From positions 132,267,596 to 132,331,595 of the forward strand of contig CM066045.1 of the NCBI GenBank assembly GCA_033557465.1: 64,000 nt of DNA. Direction: 5' to 3'. This document shows, piece after piece, positions 39,266-50,150 of the stretch. Origin of the DNA: Ichthyophis bannanicus (Eukaryota > Chordata > Amphibia > Gymnophiona > Ichthyophiidae). Numbering within the stretch: the first letter of the stretch is position 1; every line of letters begins with the position of its first letter. The translations under genes and the position numbers were made by a program. Below the pieces are notes generated by a model that was given only the letters and a program-made list of their open reading frames with translations, searched no databases and was not told the DNA's origin.

Positions 39266-41189
39266 TTTGCCCCTAGAGAACTTAACATTTCTGGCTCTAG
39301 AACAACCAGAGCCCCTCACCATTCCCGGAAGGTTAGCTCACTTTGCTCCCAGATGGGGGCAAATTACATCAGAGCACTGGACCCTCTCTATCATCAGAGA
39401 GGGCTACAAACTTCATTTTTCCAACCTTCCTCCACATACCATGGTGAGGCACTTCAATTCTCCCCCATCTCTCCTGGACCTGTTGGGTCAGGAAATCTCT
39501 TCTCTCCTTGCCCAAGGGGCAATAGAAGAGGTTCCTCTTCTTCAACAAGGGACAGGATTCTACTCCCCTTATTTTCTCATACCAAAGAAGACAGGGGGAT
39601 TCAGACCTATCCTAGATCTGAGAGAATTGAACAAATTTCTGTACAAGGAGAAATTCAAAATGCTTTCTCTAGGCATTCTCCTTCCATACCTTCAGAGTCA
39701 GGATTGGCTTTGTTCTCTAGATCTCAAGGATGCGTACACACATATACTCATCCACCCATCCCACAGAAAATATCTAAGATTTCTGTTTCAGGGAAAACAT
39801 TTCCAGTACAGAGTACTTCCCTTCGGTCTGGCCTCTGCTCCAAGAGTGTTCACCAAATGCATGGCAGTGGTGGCTGCATTTCTAAGAGGTCTGGGAATTT
39901 TTGTATTCCCATATCTGGACGACTGGCTCATCCGAGCTCCATCTCAGTCACAGGCCCAGATTTCCCTGGACCGCACCAGGCACATTCTGCAGTATCTGGG
40001 ACTGGTGGTAAACCTTCCCAAGTCTCAACTTACCCCTACTCAGTCTCTGGAATTCATAGGGGCCCAGTTGGACACCGCCACTGCAAGGGCCTACCTACCT
40101 CAAGTCCTGGGCCAACGTCTGATGTGCTTGGCCTCCCAAGCTCAATCCAGCAGTCACTTGACAGCCAGAGAAATGCTACGACTTCTGGGCCACTTGGCCT
40201 CCATGGTACACGTGGTGCCCTACACTCATCTTCATATGAGAGCAGCTCAATGGACCTTGGCCACCCAGTGGACTCAAGCATCAGGAGCGCTCTCCAACCA
40301 AATACTCACCTCAAAGCGTCTGTTTTGGTCCCTCCAATGGTGGATGTCCACCAAGAATCTGTTGTTGGGGACCCCCTTCCAACCTTTGTTGCCCCAAGCA
40401 ACCCTCACAACAGATGCCTCCCAAACAGGGTTGGGAGCCCATCTTCAACACCTCTCCACTCGGGGTACTTGGTCTCCTCAAGAGACCACCCTTCACATCA
40501 ACCTCCTGAAACTGCGAGCAATCTTCTTTGCCCTCAAAGTCTTCCATACCCTCCTTGTCAACCTGACCGTCCTAGTTCAAACAGACAATCAGGTGACCAT
40601 GTTCTACGTAAACAAACACGGAGGGACAGGCTCTCTGTCGCTTTGCAACGAAGCTCTCAGATTATGGGCCTTCGCCAGAGAGCATCAAATTCATCTTCTG
40701 GCGGTCTATCTTCCAGGGGTTCAAAACTCTCGGGCAGACAGACTCAGTCGAGTTCTGCTTCCACACGAATGGTCCCTACATATGGACCAGATACGCAGAA
40801 TCTTTCAGGAATGGGGAACCCCGGACATAGACCTCTTTGCAAGTCCGTGGAATGCCTAACTTCCCCGGTTCTGTTCCAGGAATCCATGTCAGGGGGCTCA
40901 GGCCAACGACGCCTTTCTCCTGCATTGGGGTCAGGAATTCCTATATGCCTTTCCACCCATTCCTTTGATTCCCAAGACTCTGTTCAAACTCCAGAGGGAT
41001 CACGGATCTATGATCCTCATAGCTCCACGCTGGCCACGCCAAGTGTGGTTCCCTCTACTTCTGCATCTCTCCCAGGGACCCTCCCTGGATCTGGGAGCTG
41101 CGCCAGACCTTCTCTCTCAGGAGGAAGGGACTTTGTGGCACCCAAACCCCAAGTCCCTACACCTCAGAGCTTGGTTACTGAAGGCCTAA
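38964..41189 (+). pseudogene. DIRS-B RT-RNase H (one in-frame stop)
   Basis: The frame is +1 to gag and overlaps its end. RT: GTGFYSPYFLIPKKTGGFRP, LRELNKFLYKEKFKM, LDLKDAYTHILIHPSHR, VLPFGLASAPRVFTKC, PYLDDWLIRAP (DD). RNase H: TTDASQTGLGAHLQ, VQTDNQVTMFYVNKHGG, LPGVQNSRADRLSR. The C-terminal region begins DIDLFASPWNA and is then hit by TAA (40857-40859). It resumes in frame through PRWPRQVWFPLLL to 41189. An ATG at 38964 and a +1 shift at the gag stop are both possible entry routes. Confidence 0.88.
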
Positions 41190-42262
41190 GCCTTCATGAC
41201 TTCAATCTTTCTCAACTAGTGAAAGATATCCTTCATGCCTCTAGGAAATCCTCCACGAGGCTTTCCTATGCTTTCAAATGGAAACGCTTTTCCATTTGGT
41301 GTGCTCAACAGGGTCTTGACCCTCTAGCACTTCCTTTGAATTCTCTACTAGACTATCTCCTGCATCTTTCTAATGCAGGCCGTAAGACGAATTCAGTAAG
41401 AGTCCATTTGAGTGCTATTGCAGCATCCTTAAAACCTATAAATGGACAACCTGTTTCCTCTCATCCGCTTGTTGCACGGTTCATGAGAGGCCTGACTCTG
41501 ACTAAGCCTCCCATCCGACCTCCTCCGGTAGCATGGGACTTGAACCTAGTTCTGGGTCAGCTTATGAAGCCACCTTTTGAACCGTTGGTTTCTACCTCCT
41601 TGAAATTTCTTTCCTGGAAGGTCCTTTTCCTTATTGCAGTCACTTCGGCTCGCCGCATCAGTGAGCTACAGGCCTTAGTGGCTCATCCACCTTATACCAG
41701 GTTTCATCATGATAAGGTGGTCCTTAGGACGAATCCCCACTTTATGCCCATAGTGGTCTCGCCTTTTCATCTTAATCAAGAGGTATATCTACCTGTCTTT
41801 TTTCCAGCTCCTCATGCATCCAGTGCAGAGAGGAACCTTCATACTTTAGATTGTAAAAGAGCTCTTGCCTTTTACCTCAACAGGACTCAGCCACATTGAA
41901 AGTCTTCCCAGCTTTTCGTGGCTTTTGATCCTTCTCATTTGGGACTTCCAGTCTCCAAACGTACACTTTCCAATTGGATTGCTCAGTGTATTTCCTTTGC
42001 TTACCAGAGTAAAAATATTCCTCTGGAAGGCCATGTCACAGCTCACAATGTGAGAGCCATGGTCACGTCTATGGCTCATCTTCACTCTGTATCCATAGAT
42101 CAGATCTGTCGAGCCGCCACATGGGCCTCGGTTCATACCTTCACAGCCCATTACTGCTTGGACAAGGACTCCCGCCGGGATGCCTTGTTTGGTCAGGCTG
42201 TCCTCAAACACCTGTTCCATACTTTATCAACTCCTGCCCACCTTCCCAGGATGGATGCCTGA
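39353..42262 (+). pseudogene. DIRS-B tyrosine recombinase (one in-frame stop)
   Basis: In gag's frame. Open from just after the gag TTT-TGA through 41896, then one TGA (41897-41899), then open to 42262. The first ~610 codons overprint RT-RNase H. The recombinase: LKTNSVRVHLSAIAAS-type region, SARRISELQALV (catalytic Arg), TAHNVRAMVTSMAHLHS (box II His and Arg) and FTAHYCLDKDSRRDALFGQA (Tyr). The stop separates box I from box II, so the copy is inactive without readthrough. Confidence 0.87.
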
Positions 42263-42324
42263 GATCCATACGAAGATGGCGAACCCTTGGAAGGGGATCT
42301 CCCAGGCATCTTAGCTAGGGAGTC

Positions 42325-42421
42325 CCCATAAGTGAGGACTTATTCCTGCTTGTTCCTGGAGATAGCACAGTTACTTACCTGTAACAGGTGATCTCTGGGA
42401 ACAGCAGGAATTAGTCCTCAC
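42325..42421. repeat. DIRS-B ICR
   Basis: The left-end complement ends CTGGAGAT (42363) and the right-end complement begins AGCACAGTTACTTACC (42364). Its reverse complement reads CTGTGCT|ATCTCC, the exact join of this element's right and left ends, with no spare base. Contains CACCTG-type palindrome ACCTGTAACAGGT. Confidence 0.95.
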
Positions 42422-42500
42422 AACCCACCCACCTCCCCTAGGAGTTGTATCTTCTATCTATCTTCCTTTCCTCTTTCTATTGTCTCAGCTATAAACTCGA

Positions 42501-42686
42501 ACTGAGGAGAGCTGGTCAGGAAGGCGTGAAGGCAGCGCGCATGTGCAGTGGGAGACCCCAAAAGCTTCCTTCCTGGGAAGCTGGGGAGCTTTCCCGCGCA
42601 GGCTCCGTCGGTTCCGACGTACCCATAAGTGAGGACTAATTCCTGCTGTTCCCAGAGATCACCTGTTACAGGTAAGTAACTGTGCT
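42501..42686. repeat. DIRS-B right inverted terminal repeat
   Basis: The repeat pairs with the left one up to CCCAGAGAT, then continues 27 nt (CACCTGTTACAGGTAAGTAA and CTGTGCT) with no left counterpart, as in DIRS-A. Confidence 0.92.
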
Positions 42687-42904
42687 TTCCTGCTACAAGG
42701 TCATTGCATCAGCATAAAAGCATGGAATAAAGGATTAATACAAACTTATCAAAAGCAGTTTAGAGCGGTTTAAGGCAGATCCTCAGCCTTCACTGACTTT
42801 GGTCTTTCTCAGCATTACTATTTCTAGCAGTGGGGATGGGGACTCCGGCCTAGCTTGCAGGCCCATACATGTACAAGCTATTATCTAGGCCATAGTCTAC
42901 CACA

Positions 42905-42915
42905 TTCCCCCCTTT
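42905..42915 (-). promoter_or_regulatory. ERV polypurine tract
   Basis: On the minus strand AAAGGGGGGAA directly precedes the LTR start TGTGGTAG. This is the plus-strand priming site and fixes the provirus orientation. Confidence 0.88.
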
Positions 42916-42969
42916 GATTATTCTCACCCGCAAATTAGAAAGGGTGGGAATTAAATCACATATTATACT

Positions 42970-43690
42970 TGTGTAACAGCATCATCTTGGGGTATATAGG
43001 GTAATATTGCCACATAGCCAACACTTTAGTTGCTGTCTGCCGCTTCATAGTGCTATCAATAACTGAGGTTATAGTGCGCAAGCAATGGGGTAGGAGACAT
43101 GGGAGAAACAAGCACACAGCCAGTATTAATAATACAACTAATGCAAGAGTTTTCAGGCCACCCAGTCCTGAAAACTTGGAACCAAACTATCCATCAAGCT
43201 CCAGTCTATGCCATTTCCGGACTGGTATATAGGCTTGCTTCCGCATCTGTTTGGCTATGTCTTCGACTACTTGGCCTTCATTATCAATCTTTGGCTTAGA
43301 CGAGTAATCTTTATTCCAATCTGAGGAGTAGTAGTAGTAGTATTAATGCAGGCTGCACAAGGGGGAAGAGTAAGGCAAAGGTCATTCCAAGGGACCCCAG
43401 GGTTGTCTTTCTCCCACGGCTTCCACTGCACCCTCGATCCCACGACGTGTGACAGGAGTAGGGTTGTAGATTCTTAGTCTCTTACAGTTCTTACAGTAGT
43501 GGTTGTCGCCGCAAAGTGAGCCGCAATGGAGTTTCAGGGTAATTTACGGAAGTTCAATGACCAAGTTCAGGAGCGGCTGCTGGCTTTACTCGACTGTGAT
43601 GGATCCAAGGTTCAAGCTCTCCAACTTTAACTGCTGTTGGGGTATTAAGGTCCCTTCCAATGCGGTGTCCTTCTCCACTCTGTGATCCAC
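42970..43690 (-). pseudogene. ERV integrase C-terminus and env transmembrane remnant
   Basis: At about 43555-43690 the minus strand encodes TPTAVKVGELEPWIHHSRVK, the C-terminal motif of gammaretroviral integrase. At about 43000-43200 it encodes a hydrophobic stretch LGGLKTLALVVLLILAVCLF with a following CLLPHC, typical of the env membrane anchor. Almost all of env between them is deleted. Short frames only. Confidence 0.7.
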
Positions 43691-43803
43691 ACCGAGACCC
43701 CAGGCTTGAGAGGATGTAGAGGTTGATGGGCAGCTGATGACTCTACAAAACAGAACTTAAAACCAATAGTTCTTGCCTAGTAATTTCAGACCTATACAGA
43801 ATC

Positions 43804-44472
43804 TCAAAAGGGGAAACTGCTAAAGGCATAGTAGGGGCTAAACATATGATGAGAAGGGCTATAGGAAGAACTCAGAACTGGGGCTATTTCAGGTGAACTT
43901 CTCAGCAAAATTAAGATAAGTGAGATTTCAGGGTTCCATTCATACGTCCTATTGTTCCTAAATTCTGAGGTCTGTAGGCAATATGCATCTGGTAATGTTA
44001 ATATCTCGGGATCATACTTAATGGACTTGCTTCCTGAGGTTATCAACCCTCATTCTTTGTACAGGGCCCCATGTGCATGCAAGATTGTAAGGGCATACTT
44101 GGAATCTGTGTACACTTTCCCTATTGTTAGTGCTCTAGTGAGGGCTATCAGTTCAGCTTTCTGTGCTGCAGCTTCTGGGGCCAGAGCTGTGGATTCAACT
44201 ACCAGATCAAGGGTCACCACCGCATATCCGGCACAACAATGTTCATTAATGATGACAGGGCTGCTTCCATCTACAAAGAAAGTCCGTCCAGGGTTCTCCA
44301 GAGGAACATCAGTCGAATCAGGGTGACTTGAGAATATAGTGTTCATAGTTTCTAAACAGTCATGATCAGGGGGGTCAAGACCAACTGGTAACAACGTAGC
44401 AGGATTCAGAGCTTGACTGACCGTCAATTGTATCTGGGGGTTTTCACACAGCATACTCTGATACCTCAACAT
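43804..44472 (-). pseudogene. ERV RNase H remnant
   Basis: TFFVDGSSPV, AAAQKAELIALTRAL and VYTDSKYALTILHAHG are gammaretroviral RNase H motifs with the D, E and D positions kept. The C-terminal part (ITSGSKSIKYDPEILTL) follows in the next short frame. The integrase core expected after it is not recognisable. Confidence 0.8.
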
Positions 44473-44822
44473 TCGTGAATTAGCTAGAAGTTTCCTTTGT
44501 GTTTCATAATGGTTAGAACAAAGTGTGGTATAGTAACTTGAAGATTTTGTCCCGGGGTGAGCTTGTCAGCTTTGCTCACTAGGAGGGCTGTAGCTGCAAC
44601 AGCTCTCAAACAAGGGGGCCAGCCTTTTGCAACTACATCCAGTTGTTTTGACAGATAGGCTACTGGCCGTTGCCAAAACCAAGAGATTGAGTGAACACTC
44701 CTAGAACATTTCCTTGTGACTCATGGACATAGAGACTGAAAGGTTTTCTGGACATCTGGTAGACCCAGAGCTGGTGATAACATCACATCAGAGCGGTTTT
44801 TCAAAGATCGAAAGGCTGCATC

Positions 44823-45239
44823 CTATGCAAGTCCCCATTCCAATGGAGACTTTTCCATTCCTTTGATAGCTTGATACAAGGGTTTTGCTAGCAGCGCAAA
44901 ATTGGGGATCCATATACGACAGTATCCTGCGGCACCCAAGAAGGCTCTCACTTGCCTCCTGGTGGTTGGAGTAGGAATACTGCATACAACTTCTTTGTGT
45001 TCTGGTCCCAGGCGTCTAATTCCGCTGGACAACTGGAATCCCAGATATTTAACTTGTTTGACATAATCGCGCTTTGGCTCTTGAGACTGTGTATCCAGCT
45101 TCATTAAAAGGTGCATGAGTTCACTGGTGGCTTATAGACATTCACTTTCTCCTGGGTTCACATAGTAGCTTGAAAGATCTTGATTTAAAATAGCACTGAA
45201 GAAAGTAGGTGAATTCTTGAAGTAATCTAGTCCAGGTGA
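44823..45239 (-). pseudogene. ERV reverse transcriptase, distal half
   Basis: From the LINE boundary the trace reads FKNSPTFFSAILNQDL, then a segment where the catalytic YVDD is replaced by YVNP, then VKQVKYLGFQLSSGIR and RRQVRAFLGAAGYCRIWIPN, matching gammaretroviral RT thumb and connection. A stop lies near 45130. The RT is inactive. Confidence 0.8.
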
Positions 45240-48200
45240 GTTTATGTTTATGTTTGTTTAATAAAACTTGATATACCGCCCAACGCCACAGGCATCTGAG
45301 CGGTTCACAATAAAAACATTAATTCAGGTTCTTTTTTAAAAATTTAAAAATTAATGCTGCAGGAAAAAGAAAGGAATGCCAATTTAAAACAGTAAAGGGG
45401 GAGGAGGAAAGAAAGAGAGCAGGTCAGAATTAACAAATTGCAATATAATAACACGAAACAGAAAGGGAGGGGAGGACACAAGTGGGAGATCAAACACTAG
45501 CTAAAAGAGAGCAGATCAAGTTAACAAATTACAATAAATCAGCACTAGACAGAAGAGGAGGGGGAGGACACAAGTGGGAGGTCGAATGCTAGATTAAAAA
45601 GGTGGGTTTTAAGCTGGGACTTGAAGGACTGATATGACTCTACTGCACGGAGCGAGGGGGGGAGCGAGTTCCAAAGGCTAGGGGCCAGAAAGTAGAAAGC
45701 GGAAGAGCGAGTAGAAACAAGATGGGCCTGGGAGGGGGAGGGAAGGGACATCCGGTTTGTGTGAATAGAGCGGAGCAAACGATGAGAGGTACGGAAGGAT
45801 ATTTGGTCAGCAAGGTCGGAGGGGGTGCCAGTACGAGCAGCTTTGTGTGTAAGAATAAGAATTTTGTATTGGATGCGGAAAGTGACAGGTAACCAGTGAT
45901 GGTGTAGAAGAAGGGGAGTGACATGGTCGAAGCGGGAGGCATAGGTTAGTAATCGAATAGCTGTATTTTGCACACGTTGAAGACGAGACAATTGGGATTG
46001 GGGGAGACCAGCCAGGGAAACATTACAGTAATCTAGACGAGACACCACTAAAGAGAGAAGGAGGGTTTCCAGAGCAGAAGAAGAGAGGAAGGGGCGAATG
46101 GCTCGGAGCTGCTTGATGGAAAGAAAAGAACGTTGAACAATGGAAGAGATGTGGGCCGTGAAGGAGAGAGAGGAGTCAAGGATAACACCCAGGTACCGAA
46201 GTGAGGAGACAAGAGGAATGGACTGGGAGGAGAAAGTGGGGGCGCAGGCAGGGGAGGGGCTCCCAAACGTGAACCATATAGCAAAGGATTTAGCGGGGTT
46301 AGCATGAAGGAAATTAGAAGAAAACCATGAGGCAATAGCAGCAAGACACAGATTAAGAGGGGCAATGTCAGGAGAAAGAGAACTTGTGTGATGTAAGAGA
46401 AAAATGTCATCTGCGTAGTAATACGCAGAAATGCCGAACTGTTGAATTATGAGGGCAAGAGGGGCAAGAAAAATATTAAAGAGAAGGGGGGCGAGAACTG
46501 AACCCTGAGGAACTCCACATGTGAGGGGAAAGGGGGAAGAAGAGGAAGAACCAGTAACTACAGAGAAGGAGCGACATGAGAGGAAAGAGTGGAACCACCG
46601 AAGTACCAAACCAGAAAGACCCGCCTCCCGAAGACGTGTGAGGAGAGTGCGGTGATCCACTAGGTCAAAGGCTGCAGAAAGATCAAGGGAGACAGCTAAG
46701 GTGAATAAGCCACGATCGTGAGCAGTGTGAAGTTCTTTTAGAAGAGAAAGGAGGACAGTTTCAGTGCTATAGCCGGGACGAAAACCAGATTGCCGGGGGT
46801 GAAGGGTGAGGGAAATTTCGAGGTGAGAGGAAAGTTGAATGAAGACCAGTTTTTCCAGAAATTTAGAAAGGAAGGAGAGGTTGGAGATGGGGCGCCAGCT
46901 GGAAGGAGCGGAAGGATCAGAAGACGGGGATTTTAAGATAGGACGAACGACAGCGTGCTTCCAGCTGGGTGGAAATGTACCAGAGGATAAACTAGAATTG
47001 AACATGGAGAGGATGTAGGGGGAAAGAGCCAGAGAGGGTTCTAGGAGCCAGGATGATGGGATAGGGTCAGCTGAACAGGTGGTTTTGCGAAGGGAAAGAA
47101 AGGTTTTTTCAAGGATGCTGGGGGTTATTGTCTCAAAGGAAGACCAGGAGTGGGATAAGACAGGAAGGGAGCGGGATGGGGAATAGAGGGGGGGAGGGGA
47201 AAGCACAGCAGGAGGGGAAAGGGGTGGGGGACATAAGGGGAAGGAATGACGGAGGGTATCAACCTTAGCCACAAAGAATGATGCTAAGGAGGAAGGGTCT
47301 GGGGGAGAGGATGCAGGAAAGGAAGAGGGAGAAGGGGTAGAGTGGGATGAGGTGAGGGAGCGAACAATGGAGTACAGTTGATGGGAGGAATTGGAGGAGG
47401 TAGAGATAAGGTTAGAGTAATAATCACGTTTAGTGGTTGAAAGGAGGGATCGATAAGAGCGATGACACTGACGAAAACCTAGCAGGGTGGAGGGGGAGGG
47501 ACACTTCTGCCAGAGGCGTTCTGCCCGGCGAAGATGCCTGCGGTGCAGGAGAAGACCAGAGTGAAACCAGGGGTGGCTAGTGTGGCAGCGAGGACGGGGA
47601 CGGGGGCAAAGGGGGGCAACGGTGTCGAGGGCTATGGAAAGTGAGGAGTGTCAGAGGTGGGCCTGGACGTCAATGGGGAGGGATTCAAAATCTGCAGGGA
47701 AAAGAGTGGTAGGGGAAGGGAACTGGGAAAGAGTGTCCTTGGAAATTTTTCGAGTAGGCAAAGGTACTGAGCTAGGAGTTGAGATATAGGTTGGGGCTGG
47801 TGGAGGGACAGGAACAGAAAAGGAGAGACAATAGTGATCAGACCATGGAAGAACGGTAGCGGAGGGGGGAGTAGAACAAGGAGGAAAGGAAGCAGAGGTA
47901 AGAAGGAGGTCAAGTGAGTGACCAGCAATGTGGGTGGGGAAGAAAATGGACTGCTGCAGGGACAGATCGGACAGAAGGGCAAGAAATGCAGAGTCCCTCG
48001 CTGAGGAGGGGGAGTCAACATGAATGTTGAAATCACCTAAGATGAGCAGGTGGGGATAAAGAAGAGAGACCTCAGATAGGGTGGTTGACAGGGAATCCCA
48101 GAGGGGGGCTGAGAGAGAGGGTGGCGCATAGATAAGGAGAAAATAGTAGGGGGTGGAAGAGGAAGAGGAGAATTCAAGCCGCAGGAGTAAGGACTCCGGG

Positions 48201-48775
48201 TAGAGTAGAGAGGGGGAAGAGGGGAGCTCAACAAAAGGGAGGGAAGAACGGTAAATGACTGCCACACCCCCACCGCTTCGACCCCGGCGGGAGGTGGAGA
48301 AGACGGAGTATCCTGGTGGGAGGCAACGGTTTAGGAAGGGTTCATCACCCTCCTTCAGCCATGTCTCGGTCAGAAAGAAAGCATCAAGGTTGTGGGAAAT
48401 GATTAGGTCATGAACTAGGGAAGTTTTGGAGCGAACAGAACGGCAGTTTAAAAGCGCAAGTTGCAGAAAGGTGAGAGAGGAGGGGGACGGGGGAGAAGGA
48501 AGGGATGGGAGGCATGGACAGTGGATGAGGTTCGATGGTTGACGAGCAAGGAATCCAGGGGGGGAGACAGTAGGCATTGCAGGGCGCCAACCCCAGTGTA
48601 CGGGGATGGCAGACATGAGGCAGACTAATAGCAGGAGTAAACAACTAGGCCGGGGTAAAAACCAAAGACTGGGGAATAATGCGTGCAGGGGTGAATAAAG
48701 TGAAGTGAACACCGCAGGACGTGAGGGTGACAGAGAAAGAACAGCACGGTTAGTCATAGTAGTTGGCCCCGCCTT
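45240..48775 (-). mobile_element. L2-type LINE inserted in ERV pol
   Basis: A 3.5-kb minus-strand LINE with endonuclease and RT in one frame and a 3' end reading GGCGGTATATCAAGTTTTAT then an AAACATAAACATAAA tail on the element strand. It splits the ERV RT between FEWQDP and FKNSPT. I could not settle the target duplication; both limits are within about 10 bp. Confidence 0.88.
45545..48757 (-). pseudogene. L2-type LINE ORF: endonuclease-RT (one stop)
   Basis: One frame from an ATG at 48757 to 45545, broken only by a TGA near 47650. Endonuclease: LQLALLNCRSVRSKTSLVHD, AFFLTETWLKEGDEP, LLIYAPPSL, LLILGDFNIHVD and LPWSDHYCLSF. RT: STETVLLSLLKELHTAHDRG, LDLSAAFDLVDHRTLLTRL, CGVPQGSVLAPLLFNIFLAP, YYYADDIFLLHHTSS (catalytic ADD) and LHHHWLPVTFRIQYKILILT. 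Very Ser/Pro/Leu-rich because the plus strand is purine-rich. Close to functional apart from the stop; the unrelated L2 fragment at 25672 is older-looking. Confidence 0.88.
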
Positions 48776-49026
48776 CCTATTGTGGGGTCTTGCCATTCAA
48801 AAGCAAACAAAAATTGACTGGTGGGGGCTAGGCGTACACAGAAAAAGGCATCTTTCAGGTCCAGAACGGTAAAATGAGTAGCCTCAGTGGGGATCAGTCC
48901 CAAGAGAATATAAGGATTTGGTACCACTGGGTGTATGGTCTCAACTGCATCCTTTATCCGCCTTAGATCTTGTACTGGGCAGTAATCCCCTGTCCCAGGT
49001 TTACTTAACTGGGAGAAGGGGGGCAC
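48776..49026 (-). pseudogene. ERV reverse transcriptase, proximal part
   Basis: The frame encodes [39 protein letters not shown] and LFAFEWQDP, the fingers and motif A (catalytic Asp in LDLKDAFF) of a gammaretroviral RT. The LINE cuts it after FEWQDPTIG. Confidence 0.87.
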
Positions 49027-49268
49027 TCCTTGAGAAGTCCATACTGCAGTTTCATCAGATGGCAGTGGATACCTTCAATAGCTGGTCGAGGAAGAGGATT
49101 CTGCTTCACATGCACTGGTTCTGCTCCTGGCTTGAGGGTGACAATGACAGGGGCTGTGTTTTTCGCTAGGCCAGGTGGATCATCTTCTGCCCATACTCCA
49201 GGTGAGGCTATAAGGTTGGTGGGTATACAGGAACTAACTGGCTTGATTGGAGATGCACTATAGAACCG

Positions 49269-49640
49269 CTACTCTTCTTCTCGGGGAACAGTTAGCACCA
49301 TCAATCCAGCAGGCTTTGGGTTCACAGTCATTTGCATTTCTCCCCTTTCAGCAAAGGATATCTGTGCCTGAAGCTTAGCAAGCATATCTCGGCCCAAAAG
49401 TGGAATAGGACATTCAGGCATATACAGGAACTGGTGCGCTATTTTCTGTCCTCCTAGTTCACACATGCAGTTCTGCAGGAATGGCTTGGTGGCCCTGTTC
49501 CCTGTGGCTCTGACAATGGTGATGCATCGAGACTACAAAGGGACTACTGGCTTTCACCACTGAGTGTTCTGTTCCTGTATTTACCATATATTGGTCCCCT
49601 ATTTGCAAACAGACCATAGGCTCCTGGGGACTCAGGGTGA
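49269..49640 (-). pseudogene. ERV protease
   Basis: The trace starts near LSPQEPMVCLQIGDQYMV, then NTGTEHSVV where the retroviral aspartic protease active site would be DTGA, so the catalytic Asp is Asn here. FLYMPECPIPLLGRDMLAKL follows in the frame 49269-49466. Frames change in between. Inactive. Confidence 0.78.
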
Positions 49641-49813
49641 ACTTGGAGTCCGGTCTGGCCTAGTCTTCATCCATGTCATAGCCTGTTGCAACTGCCACTC
49701 TCTCAATAGCTTCTTCCCTCTCTTGCTGGAACACTGTGCTCGGTTTATTCTTCCATGACTGTGAAATCAAGTACTCCCTTCTCCCCTCCTGGGGGTGGAG
49801 TCAAGATAAATGT

Positions 49814-50150
49814 GGGCATTCCCTTCTCTAGTGTCCTCCTTCTCTGCAATGGGCGCACTGATTCGCACCCAGTGGGGACTGATCATTTTCACGACCCCTT
49901 CTTTCGGCTAGGAAACCTCCTCCACGTCGTTCAACAGCAAAATGATCTATTTTGCATTCGCTTTCTCTGTCACATCCATTTTCACAATTCACAAACTTTC
50001 TGAACAACTTCCATTAACTGTGCTGTATTCATGCCCGCAAATCCATCCAGTTTCTGCAATGTCTGGTTTATATCTCTCTGGGACTGACTGACAAAAACTG
50101 CATTTACCATACGCAAATTCTCCTGGACTGCTGGATCACATGGGGTATAT
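49814..50150 (-). pseudogene. ERV gag: capsid end and nucleocapsid knuckle
   Basis: The minus strand encodes ENLRMVNAVFVSQSQRDINQ and LQKLDGFAGMNTAQLMEV, a gammaretroviral capsid C-terminus. A zinc knuckle follows at 49814-49857 (CAHC, GGH, ECP; a stop falls inside it). Upstream gag (matrix) is not recognisable. Confidence 0.75.

Larger units (their letters stand above)
37073..42686 (+). mobile_element. DIRS-B, full length (5,614 bp)
   Basis: A second DIRS family with the same layout as DIRS-A but clearly diverged sequence. It runs from ATCTCCAGGAACAAGCAGG to TAACTGTGCT, with left repeat 37073-37233, gag, RT-RNase H, YR, ICR 42325-42421 and right repeat 42501-42686. It is inserted in the ERV LTR between CATAATACA and TTCCTGCTAC, which are directly joined at 52178-52196 in the other LTR. 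No target bases are duplicated or lost. Confidence 0.95.
36802..42904 (-). repeat. ERV 3' LTR, split by DIRS-B
   Basis: Parts 36802-37072 and 42687-42904 join to 489 bp, equal to the right LTR. The outer end is TTTGGCAG against TGTGGCAG in the right LTR, one substitution at the terminal dinucleotide. It is the 3' LTR because a polypurine tract abuts its inner edge. Confidence 0.9.

Noticed and set aside
48776..48796. LINE ORF starting at 48796
   Set aside because: The first codons of that frame lie in ERV pol sequence read through by chance. The LINE's own ATG is at 48757.
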